Shown here in pieces: positions 22,274 through 32,490 of a stretch of 60,000 bases of DNA. Position 1 is the stretch's first letter. Each line of letters opens with the position of its first letter. The notes under the pieces were generated by a model. It worked only from the letters and a program-made list of their open reading frames with translations. It ran no database searches and was not told the origin of the DNA. The translations under genes were made by a program, and so were the position numbers. Source of the DNA: Branchiostoma floridae (taxonomy: Eukaryota > Chordata > Leptocardii > Amphioxiformes > Branchiostomatidae); NCBI RefSeq assembly GCF_000003815.2, contig NC_049995.1:5301771-5361770 (forward strand), read 5' to 3'.

Positions 22274-23468
22274 AGAAAGGTTAACAATGCTTATCCAGCC
22301 CCCAAGCCATGTCGACTTCACACCCAGTAGGTCGTGCCACGCCATTGGTGCAGCTCTCCTGGTGAACCGACCAATGGCGTACTCCATAATGATAACCTGT
22401 ATGGACCCCAGGAACAGGAACACCAACCAGACCAACGGGAACTGCAGACATCCTGAGAAAAATGTATACATCATGAAGAGTGTTGATTGGTCGATGATCT
22501 CAAATTAGGTACGACAAAAAGCAGCTACTCAGCCAACTGGACATTTCAAAAAGCATCCACTATCTAACATCAGTGACACTGATGAAGAGAGCTTGTAGAA
22601 ACAGGCTTTGTATCCTGTCATCATAGTGACAAAAGCTAGTTGATGCTGTCAGTGAAACGTCTGACCATTTCCAAAATCATATCTAGTTGCCTGAGTAGCT
22701 GCTTTTTGGCATGATTATTACCTGGATTTCTAACCTTCATTTTGATGGATCTTAAATTGGTATTTGTATGGATGTTCAGTGACTTACTTCAAAATATTTG
22801 TTCAATCAGCGTTTCATTACTTTCCATATCTATGAGCTGATCGCCATTTTGGTATCTCTATTTGTATTTCAATGGCTCTTGGCCCAAACAGACAATGTAG
22901 CATTTTTGTGTTTTAACAGCAAAGTTTCTATATTCCTTCTTCAAGATGTTGACATTTGATACCGATTACATAAGCAACACCAGTTATGATTCACCGATAT
23001 GCAAATAGGGGCACCAACATACAACATGTAGTGGCAGATAAAGCATAATTTTCAGATATACACTCAGTGAATATGTGTTAAATGTTGCAGGTCTTTGAAA
23101 CATTAAAGGTTAACTGTCACAAGAGAGGGATGTGTCTGGAGACAACTTAATATCTTCATGGCTACTTTATGTCTATGTCCATGGCTACCCCCAAAACGAC
23201 CTGGAGGTCAAGGGACTAGGTGGGTTTCGCAAAGTCAACGTCAACTAGAAAATTTATAGTACATATTGCAAAGTTTACCTTTCTCTCCACTGTTGATTGC
23301 TAGAATTCTGGGAAAGGGATTAATTCCCATCCCCACAGCATACTCCACGACAATCCCCACAGAGCTGAGTATGGACTCAGTGGAAAACCTGCTAGACCAG
23401 CCTACTGTGTCCTGGTGTGACTGGGACGTACTAGTGAAAATAGCCTCCAGTCTCGTGTCATCAGTATC
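22274..23468 (-). pseudogene. SLC6 (sodium:neurotransmitter symporter) fragment, two exons
   Basis: The SLC6/NSS family couples Na+ to uptake of amino acids or amines. Exon A (23468-23279, minus) encodes SSVGIVVEYAVGMGINPFPR and ILAINSGEK. This fits TM1 (usually AVGLGNIWRFP), though the conserved NxWRFP is changed to INPFP. Exon B (22452-22274) encodes CLQFPLVWLVFLFLGSIQ, MEYAIGRFTRR and WISIVNLS. This fits TM2 and the following loop (LELAIGQ-like), with a GTAAGT donor. Phases agree: G at the end of A plus GA of B makes Gly. No exons for TM3-12 were found downstream, and no initiator exon upstream. It is probably a truncated copy lying between the UBAN and MATH exons. Confidence 0.7.
22516..22707. 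mobile_element. MITE with AAAAAGCAGCTACTCAG inverted ends
   Basis: A 17-base perfect inverted repeat bounds a 192-bp segment that contains GAAACGTCTGACC. It lies in the intron of the SLC6 fragment. Confidence 0.65.
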
Positions 23469-23581
23469 CTAACGTGTAGACAAAACATGTGGTCAGAAGT
23501 TGCAAAGCAACTCTGTCTCCATCAAGACGTCATAAAACGCCACGTTTCCCTCCGCGACAGGAAAACTGTTTTTTATATCTA

Positions 23582-24053
23582 AGGCCATACCAATTTAATT
23601 GATTGGTTCACGGATTCACTCGCTCCTATTTTTTGGAAAATAAAAAAAATTAAAATTACCACTCAGCAAATTTTCACCATTAATGAAACTATTCACCAAC
23701 TTTCTGGTGTAGCAAATTGGCCTTTGTATTATAAGCTCCTTAAAATGTGGGTATCATTATTGAAAGAGTGAATCTTCTTCAATTTCATTATTGCAGTTAT
23801 ATTTTTCATTCATGACGAATGCGACAAACATCAAAACTGACACTAATTTTGTAATTTTCAATGAACAGGTGCTGTTACTGTACAGTAATAGTGTTTTTTG
23901 TACTTTTTCAAGCTGAAAACTTTTAATTCTTCATGTTTTGGATTAGCGCTTATCTTTACCCCAACCATTTTACAATTTTTTTTTTTTTCGCCCTGTCGCT
24001 CCATACTTTTTATGAAAAAATCCGTGAACCAAGAAATTAAATTGGTGTGGCCT
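23582..24053. mobile_element. Inverted-repeat DNA element, AGGCCAYACCAATTTAATT ends
   Basis: The left end AGGCCATACCAATTTAATTG then GGTTCACGGATT is mirrored at the right end by AATCCGTGAACC...AATTAAATTGGTGTGGCCT. The termini are about 35 bp long. The 472-bp interior has no supported gene. It lies between the UBAN and SLC6 exons. Confidence 0.7.
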
Positions 24054-24159
24054 AAGCATAATTTAACATAACGGAAACATATCAATGTTTATTCACTCTT
24101 TCCGCAACTTAATGACCCTTTGCATGAGCAAAATAAATACTACTCTTTTTTACACACAT

Positions 24160-24535
24160 ATATACATAAATGGGGGAGACCTCCACCTCTTTTATGGAAA
24201 GTGAGCTCAAGTGTAATGGAAAGATATCGAAAGGATGATCATCTGTTACTTGTATGTTTCACCCAGAAGGAGATTTTGCTTTTTGTTTTCATTAAACACG
24301 CTCATACGGAAAGAGCATCTCAGGCAAAGCCGCTGCTTGACTATGGGGACTAAAACGCTGTGGTAAATTGACTGATTTAGCGGAAAAATAGTCCTACTTT
24401 CGTAAAAGCATCGCACTACTGGAACAAAATAAAAATGATATGACTTCACCTATACACATAAAGGGGGGAGACCTCCCCTCTTCTATGTAAAGTGAACTCA
24501 AAGGTAATGGCAAGATATCAGAAAGGTATTATGTT
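24160..24535. repeat. Direct repeat pair around GGGGGAGACCTCC
   Basis: A block of about 75 bases at 24163-24240 (GGGGGAGACCTCCACCTCTT, then AAAGTGAGCTCAA, AATGGAAAGATATC) recurs at 24463-24530 with few changes. It is intronic between the UBAN and SLC6 exons. Confidence 0.6.
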
Positions 24536-24689
24536 CTACTATTAGTTTTACCTAATATCATTGACCCGCTATGCAAAAGGCCAGCCATTCAAAAATTTCT
24601 TTCAATGAATGAGATTCAAATTTTTACAATTACCTTATCCAGAAAAACTCACACTTTTGGCTCAATTGCTTTTAAGACTAGGATCTCAC

Positions 24690-25441
24690 CTGTTGCCTCA
24701 AGGCCACCACTTCGTCTTCAAGAGACAACACCTCTGCTTGAGGTCTCTCCCTATCACTCCTCTCTGTCTCAAAGTCCTCTTGAAACACTGTCAACTGCAT
24801 CTGGAGAACTTCCATCTCCATCTGTTCATCCAACAATCCTGTGTCCATCTGTACAAAAATATTACATGGAAATATTAGACACATGGCATTAACTCATGGC
24901 ACTCTTTCGTGCAATTTTTGGCATTCTGTTATGCACACAGCATATACTCAGTGACACACAATTCTTTTCAGTGACACAAGAGGTAGATAGTTGTATCTGG
25001 AAAATACTAATCTAATCATATAGTCAATTTTCCATGAAATATAACAATGACTGATGATTACAATATTTAAAAAAACACAGCCTTACCTTTTCAATGATGA
25101 TGATGTGGAACTGTTCAATAGCAGGGATAGAAGCATGCAGCAAGGTCGGCACGCCCAACCTTAGTCAGCACGTCTCCCAACAGCACTGTGTTGTAGGGAC
25201 CTATCAGGTTCTTCTTTTGGAGTTCCTTAAACAACAGTTTGGCGATGCCAGCTGGAGATAATGTCTGAAGCTGTTCTTCTGTCAGTGGGTCTGTAAAGTC
25301 TCGGCACAGACGCCTGATACGAAATACCTGGTCCCGGGTCAATGCTTCCTCAGCTTGCAGCAGTCGGTCTTGGAAGTCAACTAACCTCTGAGCACCTTGG
25401 AGAGTTACAGAGTTAGAGACTCCAATCTGTGCACTGGCCAT
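24690..25441 (-). CDS. Death-effector-domain protein with NEMO/ABIN-type UBAN coiled coil (partial, one frameshift)
   Basis: Exon 1 (acceptor TTTTCAG at 25460; ATG at 25441) encodes a DED-like six-helix fold: DFQDRLLQAEEALTRDQVFR, RRLCRDFTDPLT, IAKLLFKELQKKNLIGPYNT, LLGDVLTKVGRADLAACF. DEDs mediate homotypic assembly in cell-death signalling. The frame then hits a stop, but the +1 frame continues open (IPAIEQFHIIIIEK) to a GTAAGG donor near 25086. That frame joins in phase to exon 2 (24848-24690): DEQMEMEVLQMQLTVFQEDF and ETERSDRER. The latter matches the UBAN motif (QEDFxxERSDRER), the linear-ubiquitin-binding coiled coil of NEMO, optineurin and ABINs. Exon 2 ends CAG|gtgaga in phase 0. A one-base indel or assembly error near 25125 is likely. 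No further exon is certain; the MATH exon at 21978 would fit in phase. Confidence 0.65.
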
Positions 25442-25515
25442 GTAAACTAAAGTGAACACCTGAAAATGAGGAGAGATAAAATTAATGAACAGATTTGCAT
25501 TAATTCTGCTTTGGT

Positions 25516-25710
25516 TACTGTAAATGCTGAAACTTTTGCTGTGGTTTAATGTTCGCGTTTTTCACAGTGGCCGCTTCACCACGAACATTTTTCCATGGCA
25601 GTAAGAGACTACAGTGCATGGTGCTACCGCGAACTTGAAACCACCACAAAAAGTCCTTTCTCCTGCTACCGCGCAATTGAATCCCCGCAAACTTAATTGC
25701 ATTTACAGTA
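25516..25710. mobile_element. MITE with TACTGTAAATGC ends
   Basis: TACTGTAAATGC at 25516 is mirrored by GCATTTACAGTA ending at 25710. The 195-bp interior contains internally complementary TTCGCG/CGCGAA stretches. It is a typical small hairpin element. Confidence 0.65.
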
Positions 25711-25730
25711 TAAATGGTAACGTTACTAGT

Positions 25731-26536
25731 ACAGTCAAACCTGCCCAAGTCGACCACACGGGGTCCGGAAAAAAGCGGTCGATTTGGACAGGTGGTCGCT
25801 GAGAAGAGTATCGACTCAAAACATGCCCGATGCATAGCATAAATGGTTTCCGTTGTGTTTAATGGCAAATAGCAAGCACACGCACGCAAAGAAGTAAGTA
25901 AGCGAGGTCTTTAATGTCAAATACAACACGCACATGCACGCAAAAGGTACACGGTAGTTATTTCAGATACAGCAATCAAGAACACAGCGGCGCATAAAGG
26001 CTTGCATGGTAACTGACAGAATCAAAGTTCCCCTACTGTCTAAAACGTTAGTGTACAAATATTGAGACGATTGTAGACGCAGGAATGCAACATGGACAGA
26101 TCTTTCTTAAAAAGGTATGAGGCTATATATTACGTTTCAGCATTTGTTCACTTTATAATGATATTGAAAAAAAACAACTTCTGTAACAACAAAATATGGA
26201 TTTTCTTACAACGAAATTTCCTCCCATATTACAGTAGACTGCCCCATTGACCGCCGCCATCTTTATTCTAAACATAACATAGACGCAAACTGGCCAATTT
26301 TGGCACAAAATGGCGCTAGTTATCATCAAAGATCGATGAAAACTTCAAGGTTGAAAATGACGCAGTCATTATGGGTCCCATTTTTGGCCGGTCACGGTCG
26401 CGTTGGCCAGGTGGTCGTTGAGAAAAGGTCGCTTAATGCTTACGTCAATGGGGGGAAAAATCGGGACCGAGAAAAAGCGGTCGAAATGGCCAGGTGGTCG
26501 CTGAGAAGAGGTGGTCGCTCGGGTAGGTTTGACTGT
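25731..26536. mobile_element. Inverted-repeat element, ACAGTCAAACCTGCCC ends, GGTCGCT-rich
   Basis: The left end ACAGTCAAACCTGCCCAAGT and right end GGGTAGGTTTGACTGT are inverse. Repeated GGTGGTCGCTGAGAA and GGTCGMTTTGG blocks lie near both ends. The interior (CCTCCCATATTACAGTAGAC near 26221, CCGCCATCTTTATT near 26257) has an inverted relative at about 58560-58870. No transposase is seen. Confidence 0.7.
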
Positions 26537-26647
26537 ATATGATGCTACAATCCAAGTAGAAATGAAACAACTTCTTTTTCCAATAAGATAGAAATCAAAA
26601 CACATAAATCTTGACAAAGAATTTGTAAGCAAGGTTACAGGTTATTC

Positions 26648-27253
26648 GGTCTGCCTAAACACCACAAACAATACATTAACCACAAACAACCACAAACGAC
26701 TCTAATAAGCGGTGTATATCACGGGGCAACGACCTTGTGTGAAGCACTGGAGACAATGTTTATACATGTATGAATTTAAAAAATGCAACAACTCCTATGT
26801 ATTCACGAGTTATTTTGAGTTAGCCCACTGGTTTCAGGATCAAAGCAATTCATGGCCGCCATGTTGGATCGCCCGTGCTAGGAGTCTGCATGGGGAAGTT
26901 CTCGATACCTTCCTCGGCTCCATAGACGACAAAACTATGGAAGCGGTCGGTTCATAGATTATAGCATACCGCAATTATATCATTGTTGACTTATAAAACT
27001 TGTATACTAAGTGTTTTTCTGCCTCAAATGCAAGCAAGCACGATCAAACATCATGTGACCAAGGATTGCTTTAATCTTGAAACCGGACTAAATCGAAATA
27101 ACTGGTGAATACGTAGGACTTGCTGCGTTTTTTTTAAATTCATAAGTGTATGATCAATGTCTCCAGAGTGTACACAAGGTCACTGCCCCATATCCACTGC
27201 ATATTAGAGTCGTTTGTGGTCGTTTGTGGTCGTTTGTGGTGTTTAGGCAGACC
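26648..27253. mobile_element. Inverted-repeat element, GGTCTGCCTAAACACCACAAA ends
   Basis: Termini of about 55 bp match in inverse orientation: GGTCTGCCTAAACACCACAA, then CCACAAACGACTCTAATA, against TATTAGAGTCGTTTGTGG...GTGTTTAGGCAGACC. The ends contain short tandem GTCGTTTGTG units (three at the right end). No ORF of note. Confidence 0.75.
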
Positions 27254-27625
27254 CCAAGTTTAGTAAGAGCACCGTTTCACATTAAGTTTACCCTTGGGGA
27301 AAGTGGACACTAACACCATCTTCTACACAATATCTGGAGGGCCGATTGGAAAATAAAAAATTAACATAGTTTGGTATTTGGGGGGGCTTTGCAAAAGATC
27401 AGATTACAGTGTAATTTTGGACTATGTAATACCTGTACAACAATGTATTACTCGCCATTTCTCTCAAACATATGGTCATACGTTCTGAGATGACAGTCTC
27501 CAAATTATCACATGTTCATTTGGTAAATTATGACCATAATCGCTGTATCAACAATGTGTAGTAAAACAGGAATCTTATTACGTCATATCTTAAGATACAA
27601 AACATGTCAAAATTTGCGCCCTCCT

Positions 27626-28840
27626 TACTCTCACCTCTCAAATAGAAGTACCCCCTGGAATAAAAGTACCCCCCGGACAAATCTTCAAAATCTAATAAAA
27701 GTACCCCCCGGAAAAATACCAAATTGACATGTTAACTGTGCCCATGCTACTTCAGTCCAAGAGAAGATGATAAGCAGGTAGGCTCTTTTTATTTATTTAT
27801 GTCTCAGTAACGTTACCATATCAGTTATTTTTTATTACCATATCAGTTAATTGTATAAATAATGAACAGAATAATTCCCATGTTATTGCACATATTTTCT
27901 TTATCTGAGTGTCACACCATCAACAAAGATTAAAATAAAAGTAAAAAAATGACTGAAAATAAAAATTGAAGAAATAAAAAAAAGAAGTTTATTTTATAAT
28001 CATTGTTACAAAATAACATTTTGAAGAAACATTCCAACTTAGAATACCTTATTCACCACTTGTGCTATTTTCAATGTTGCAGAAACCAAGGTCATAGACA
28101 CTGCCCCCTATCGAGAAATACCGGTACTGCAGAAAATATATGATTCTCTCGCGCATTACCGCGAGATTCGGCGTGAGTTGATGAATCCAACATGGCGGAT
28201 CTTTTCGAGCCGATTGAACGCTATGCTTTGTTTTGGAATGATTTTTTCGTTGCTGGAACATTAAAACAAGTTGACTACGGGTGAAAAATAGTGGAAAAGT
28301 ATTGGTAACTTTTTAATTTGTTTGGTTGGTGGTTAATTTCTGTGTTTTGATAGAGAATTTACGGAAGTAAGCGACTGTGTGTGTAGCATGTGACCTCGAT
28401 GTTTTCGTCTTTGTTCAGCGCAACATTTCAAGATTTTTGGAAGGTTAAAGATGGTCTAAAACGAAAAGGATATATTTTTTTACGAGTCCAGTACCGAATC
28501 ACTTGTGTTCCGCTATTTTTGGACCTGAACCGAAACGTTTTTGCAAGTCCAGAACTGGTCCTGCGTACCGGTACGCATCCCTAGTTATGTTTTGGTCATA
28601 GCGCTAGCGGCAGGGAAATCCGCGATGCCTCGTCCTAAAATAGTGAATATTAAGCAAAAATACAGCGGAAATATGGGCAGAAAATACCAAACTTTCAATA
28701 TTTTTTGGGTCCCTGGTTAGTAAAGAAAGCCCCAATTTGAAAATAAAATAAACGTACCGTCTAAAATAAGGACGTACCGGGTGGATTTTGAGGCGGAAAA
28801 AAATAAACGTACCGGTACGTTTATTTGAGAGGTGAGAGTA
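27626..28840. mobile_element. DNA transposon, TACTCTCACCTCTCAAATA inverted repeats, copy 2
   Basis: The termini, subterminal AAAAGTACCCCCCGGA repeats and right-hand AATAAACGTACCG repeats are the same as in the copy at 4072-5712, with TA at both ends. It is about 430 bp shorter. The central part (28050-28600) differs, so the two copies share ends more than middles, as is common for non-autonomous families. Confidence 0.8.
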
Positions 28841-28929
28841 CTTTGCTCTGACTGAGCAGCAACCGGAGCTTATGATCCAGAGAAGAGTAAAGTCGGGGTT
28901 GTTGTAGTTATTTCTTTCCTCAAGATGGT

Positions 28930-28990
28930 GTTTTCTATTGTATTGTATTGTATATTCTTATTTAACCAGGGTTACATATCGCCAATTTAG
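28930..28990 (-). repeat. (TATTG)n with retroelement-like tail
   Basis: TATTGTATTGTATTG is followed by TTATTTAACCAGGGTTACAT. This looks like a minus-strand retroelement 3' tail. The identification is tentative. Confidence 0.4.
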
Positions 28991-29092
28991 GCGTTTTTCA
29001 AAGTTCCCTGGGGCGCAACCCCGAACATACATGCAACATAAAAGCGATATCAAATACACTGTAACATAAATGGTAACATAGCGAGTACTAAC

Positions 29093-29387
29093 GAAAATTG
29101 AAAGTTATCATACCTACCTGGGTCAGATAACTACAGTTATACTAGCTACCCGGAGAAATACAATGGCGTTTTCCCTAGAAATCGCAAGGTGGCAGTTCTT
29201 CACAGTAAAAAACAAACACAACATCCGGGCACTGACCGTCCCATCATCCTCTTTTCCCGAAACCCAAGTCAAGGGACCTCACTCGAGCCTGGGTCGGGCC
29301 AAAGAGGGTGGGACATTGTATTTCTCCGGGTAGCTAGTATAACTGTAGTTATCTGACCAGGTAGGTATGATAACTTTCAATTATACG
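29093..29387. mobile_element. Inverted-repeat remnant enclosing a DIRS 5'-end fragment
   Basis: Arms 29093-29167 and 29313-29387 are inverse over about 75 bases (TGAAAGTTATCATACCTACC ... CTACCCGGAGAAATACAATG). The enclosed 29160-29270 matches the reverse complement of 35465-35575, the outer 5' region of the adjacent DIRS element (TTTTCCCTAGAAATCGCAAG, CATCCGGGCACTGACC). It is therefore a deleted relative with different termini, abutting the larger element. Confidence 0.65.
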
Positions 29388-29644
29388 TCGCTACCCTCCG
29401 AAATACAATGGCGACTTTAAAGCCGCGAGAGGGAGGTAAGACCAAAGAAAAACTTCACACAAAAACTCACCTAGTTCTGTGTGGAAAGGTGACTGGACCC
29501 CTTGGAGTCGTGTCTCCCTCCAATGTCGTCCAGCTGAAGTTGAAGGATGCTCCTGCTGCCTCCTCCCCAAATTTCACAGCTGTAAGTGCCGGATGAAAGG
29601 ACAGAGCTAACAGACTGTATGGCCGAAGGACACAGTCTCGCCAA

Positions 29645-32452
29645 TCATAACTGAGACAAAAGAGCTCTGCCTAAATCAGACTCGACCTCTGGTCGAAAAT
29701 AGAAGGTTTGGAAAGTCCTGGCTGAGGCCCAGTCCGCCAGCTTTAACAAATCCTTCAATGACAAGCCTCTTCTCACTGCCGCAGACGCAGCAGCGCCGCG
29801 GTGAGAATGTGCTTTGAAAACACTAGTGTCAATACCCGAAAGATGCATAACATCTTCCAGCCATCTGGCCAAAGTGGCAGACACCACTGGTTTCTGTGTC
29901 TTATAGGACAAGAAAAACTTGTTAGGCCTGTTAGGAGACAGAGTTCTCCTTAAGTACTCTCTGATATGTCTTACCACACAGATCTCACTATGACCCGGGT
30001 AAGATTGAAATGTAATCTCTCTATAGGGCCGAGCCGGCCTGTCCGATTCAGTCAGTTCCACAGGAACAAAGACAACTTTGGCGTTTGAAATGCTCATCAG
30101 ATCTGGAGATAAAGATGCTAATGTCGCGCATCTATCTGCCGATGCCAAGGCCATCAAAGACAGGGTTTTCTGAGTGAGCTGTTTCGAACTCAGGGACTCT
30201 AAGGGTTCCCATGTCTGAAGAAACTTCAGAACCGTACCCACGTCCCAGGTAACTAGGTACCTTGGTCTTGGAGGGCGCATATTAAACACTCCTCGCATAA
30301 AATTATTGACCGTCCAGTGTTGCCCTATCTGACATCCATCTGAGGTCAGACGGGTAGATGAAATCGCAGAGCGATGAACATTTATAGTTTTATAAGAGAG
30401 ACCCTCTTGGTAAAGGCACTTAAGATACTCTATGACCTCTGGAACCGTTGCCTTAAACGGATCCAACGCCTTAGTCTTGCACCAGTTTGAAAAACATTTC
30501 CAGACTGCTTGATTCTGTTTCTGAGTACTTTTCCGCTGAGCGGCACATGAAATAGCCGCTGCGTCGTATGACAACCCTGCAGAAATTAGTGCTTGCCTGA
30601 CACTATCCAGGCGGCTAGTCTCAGTATCCGCCACAGAGGATGAACTTCCTCTAGCCCTGGAAGATGTAGCACGTCTGGTCCTGTGGGAAGGAACAGCGGT
30701 TCTCCCACCGGTAGTTCCCGCAGCAGTGGGAACCACGGCTGAGAGGGCCAGAATGGTGCTACCACCAACACTTCCGCCTGCTCTAGTGAGGAGACAGACA
30801 GGTGGAAACGCGTACCCTTTCAGTTCGCTCCAACTGCAACTGAAGGCGTCTATTTTCCACGCCTCTGGGTCTGGGTGCCAAGCACAATACCGAGGCAGTT
30901 GTCGGTTTATCCTGGACAGATCGACCTCTGGGTGGAACTGAAGCGTCTGACATGCTTGTTGGAAGAGGAGTGGCTGTAGAGTCCACTCTGTGTGGTCTTG
31001 GAGGTGTCTGGACGCCCTGTCGGCCTCTGCATTGTCCTGGCCCGGCAAGTGTTCTGCTGATAACGTCAGACCCTTGCCTAAGGCCCACTTCCACACAGCT
31101 ATAGCCATCTGGCAGAGGGGCTGTGAATGACAGCCCCCTTGCCTGTTTATGTATGCCACTGCTGCCGTATTGTCCAGCCTTAGGCGGACATGGCTGTTTC
31201 TCTGCAGATTGCTGGCAAAACACTTTAGGCCAAAAAATGCCGCCTTGAGCTCCAGCTCGTTGATGTGGCTCTTCCTCTCTTGAGGAGACCAACGGCCACC
31301 AGTCCTGCGTCCCTCGCAAACCGCTCCCCAGCCTTGGAGCGATGCGTCTGTTGTTATTAACAGAGCTATGGGACTTGGAAGAATGGCTCGTCCATTCCAC
31401 TGCGGTAAGCAAGTTGCCCACGCAACTAGTTCCGAGCGAGCTGCTGGGGACAACATCGCTTTGCTGTCCCACGGGCAATTTTGAGTCAGAGCCTCGTTTA
31501 GACAACTCTGCAAACTCCTGTAATAGAGAGGAGCAGGCAAAACCGCTACTGCCACGGCGTTCAAGCGACCCACCACTTCGGCAATCTGCCGAAGTGTGAC
31601 GTGAGGCGACCTCAGCAAGGAGGTACAAGCCCTGGATATCTTCACTATCTTCTCCTGCGGGAGAGACAGAGTCATGAGAAGGGAGTTCACGTCTATCCCC
31701 AGGAATGTTAATCGCTGGGTTGGGATCAATTGAGACTTTTCCCAATTGATTAGGAACCCCAAATGTGTCAGAAGATCTATTACAAATTGCAGGTGCTGGA
31801 GACATTGTGCCCGAGACGAGCCTAGGATCAACATGTCGTCCAGGTAAATCACTATCCGAATTCCCTTGGATCGGATAACTGCAACTACTGGTTTTAACAC
31901 CTTCGTAAACGCCCTTGGGGCGACATTGAGCCCAAACGGGCATGCTTGGAACTCCCAAATTCGGTTTCTGAAACGAAACCGAAGGAGTTTCTTGACTGAT
32001 TGGTGTAGTGGCAAATGGAAGTAGGCATCCTTGATATCCAAGGTTACCATCCAATCATTCTGACGTAGGAGGGACTTTACTTCCTTCATCCCCTCCATCT
32101 TGAAATGCTCTGATACTATATATTGATTCAGAGGACGGAGATTTATAACCGGACGCCAACTTGCGTCCTTCTTTGGAACCAGAAACAAACGGGACAAAAA
32201 CTGGTCCTCTAACGGTGGGACCTCTACAATAGCTCCCTTCTGCTGAAGAGATAACACTTCTGCTGCCAGAAGATCTTCTTCTGGGCCCGTCACCTCCTCT
32301 GGAGGGACGAGTTGGCGGGGTCGCCCTGTGAGATGGAACCTCAGTCCCCTGCTGACAACGCCCAGAACCCAAGGGTCTGAGCAGATGGTTTTCCATTGAG
32401 GAAAAAAGTTCTGAATTCTGCCTGCCACTGGGGGAAGTGAGGTGCCCATCAC
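29645..32452 (-). CDS. DIRS polyprotein: reverse transcriptase, RNase H, tyrosine recombinase
   Basis: The 935-residue frame holds an RT (about residues 85-290) with DIKDAYFHLPLH, CPFGLNVAPRAF and the catalytic YLDD at 203-206. RNase H follows, with TTDASLQGWGAV, INELELKAA, RLDNTAAVAYIN and GQDNAEADRASR. The C-terminal tyrosine recombinase has the catalytic Arg in SADRCATLASL, the HxxR box in HSHRGAA and the nucleophile Tyr in TFQTFYFRP. Around residues 557-630 the frame is odd and low-complexity. In the alternative frame (30771-30586) the same DNA reads APFWPSQPWFPLLRELPVG and LRLAAWIVSG, the conserved end of the DIRS RT/RH protein. So a small deletion near 30780 has joined RT/RH to an overlapping recombinase frame. 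Confidence 0.85.
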   Translation of the reverse strand: MMGTSLPPVAGRIQNFFPQWKTICSDPWVLGVVSRGLRFHLTGRPRQLVPPEEVTGPEEDLLAAEVLSLQQKGAIVEVPPLEDQFLSRLFLVPKKDASWRPVINLRPLNQYIVSEHFKMEGMKEVKSLLRQNDWMVTLDIKDAYFHLPLHQSVKKLLRFRFRNRIWEFQACPFGLNVAPRAFTKVLKPVVAVIRSKGIRIVIYLDDMLILGSSRAQCLQHLQFVIDLLTHLGFLINWEKSQLIPTQRLTFLGIDVNSLLMTLSLPQEKIVKISRACTSLLRSPHVTLRQIAEVVGRLNAVAVAVLPAPLYYRSLQSCLNEALTQNCPWDSKAMLSPAARSELVAWATCLPQWNGRAILPSPIALLITTDASLQGWGAVCEGRRTGGRWSPQERKSHINELELKAAFFGLKCFASNLQRNSHVRLRLDNTAAVAYINRQGGCHSQPLCQMAIAVWKWALGKGLTLSAEHLPGQDNAEADRASRHLQDHTEWTLQPLLFQQACQTLQFHPEVDLSRINRQLPRYCAWHPDPEAWKIDAFSCSWSELKGYAFPPVCLLTRAGGSVGGSTILALSAVVPTAAGTTGGRTAVPSHRTRRATSSRARGSSSSVADTETSRLDSVRQALISAGLSYDAAAISCAAQRKSTQKQNQAVWKCFSNWCKTKALDPFKATVPEVIEYLKCLYQEGLSYKTINVHRSAISSTRLTSDGCQIGQHWTVNNFMRGVFNMRPPRPRYLVTWDVGTVLKFLQTWEPLESLSSKQLTQKTLSLMALASADRCATLASLSPDLMSISNAKVVFVPVELTESDRPARPYREITFQSYPGHSEICVVRHIREYLRRTLSPNRPNKFFLSYKTQKPVVSATLARWLEDVMHLSGIDTSVFKAHSHRGAAASAAVRRGLSLKDLLKLADWASARTFQTFYFRPEVESDLGRALLSQL

Positions 32453-32490
32453 AGGGGGCGACCCCGGCTCGAGAGGAGGAGAAAAGGCAA

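Noticed and set aside
30783-32054. 423-codon frame opposite in phase to the RT frame
   Set aside because: It overlaps the RT/RNase H domains, which are clearly coded in the other phase, and has no family resemblance.
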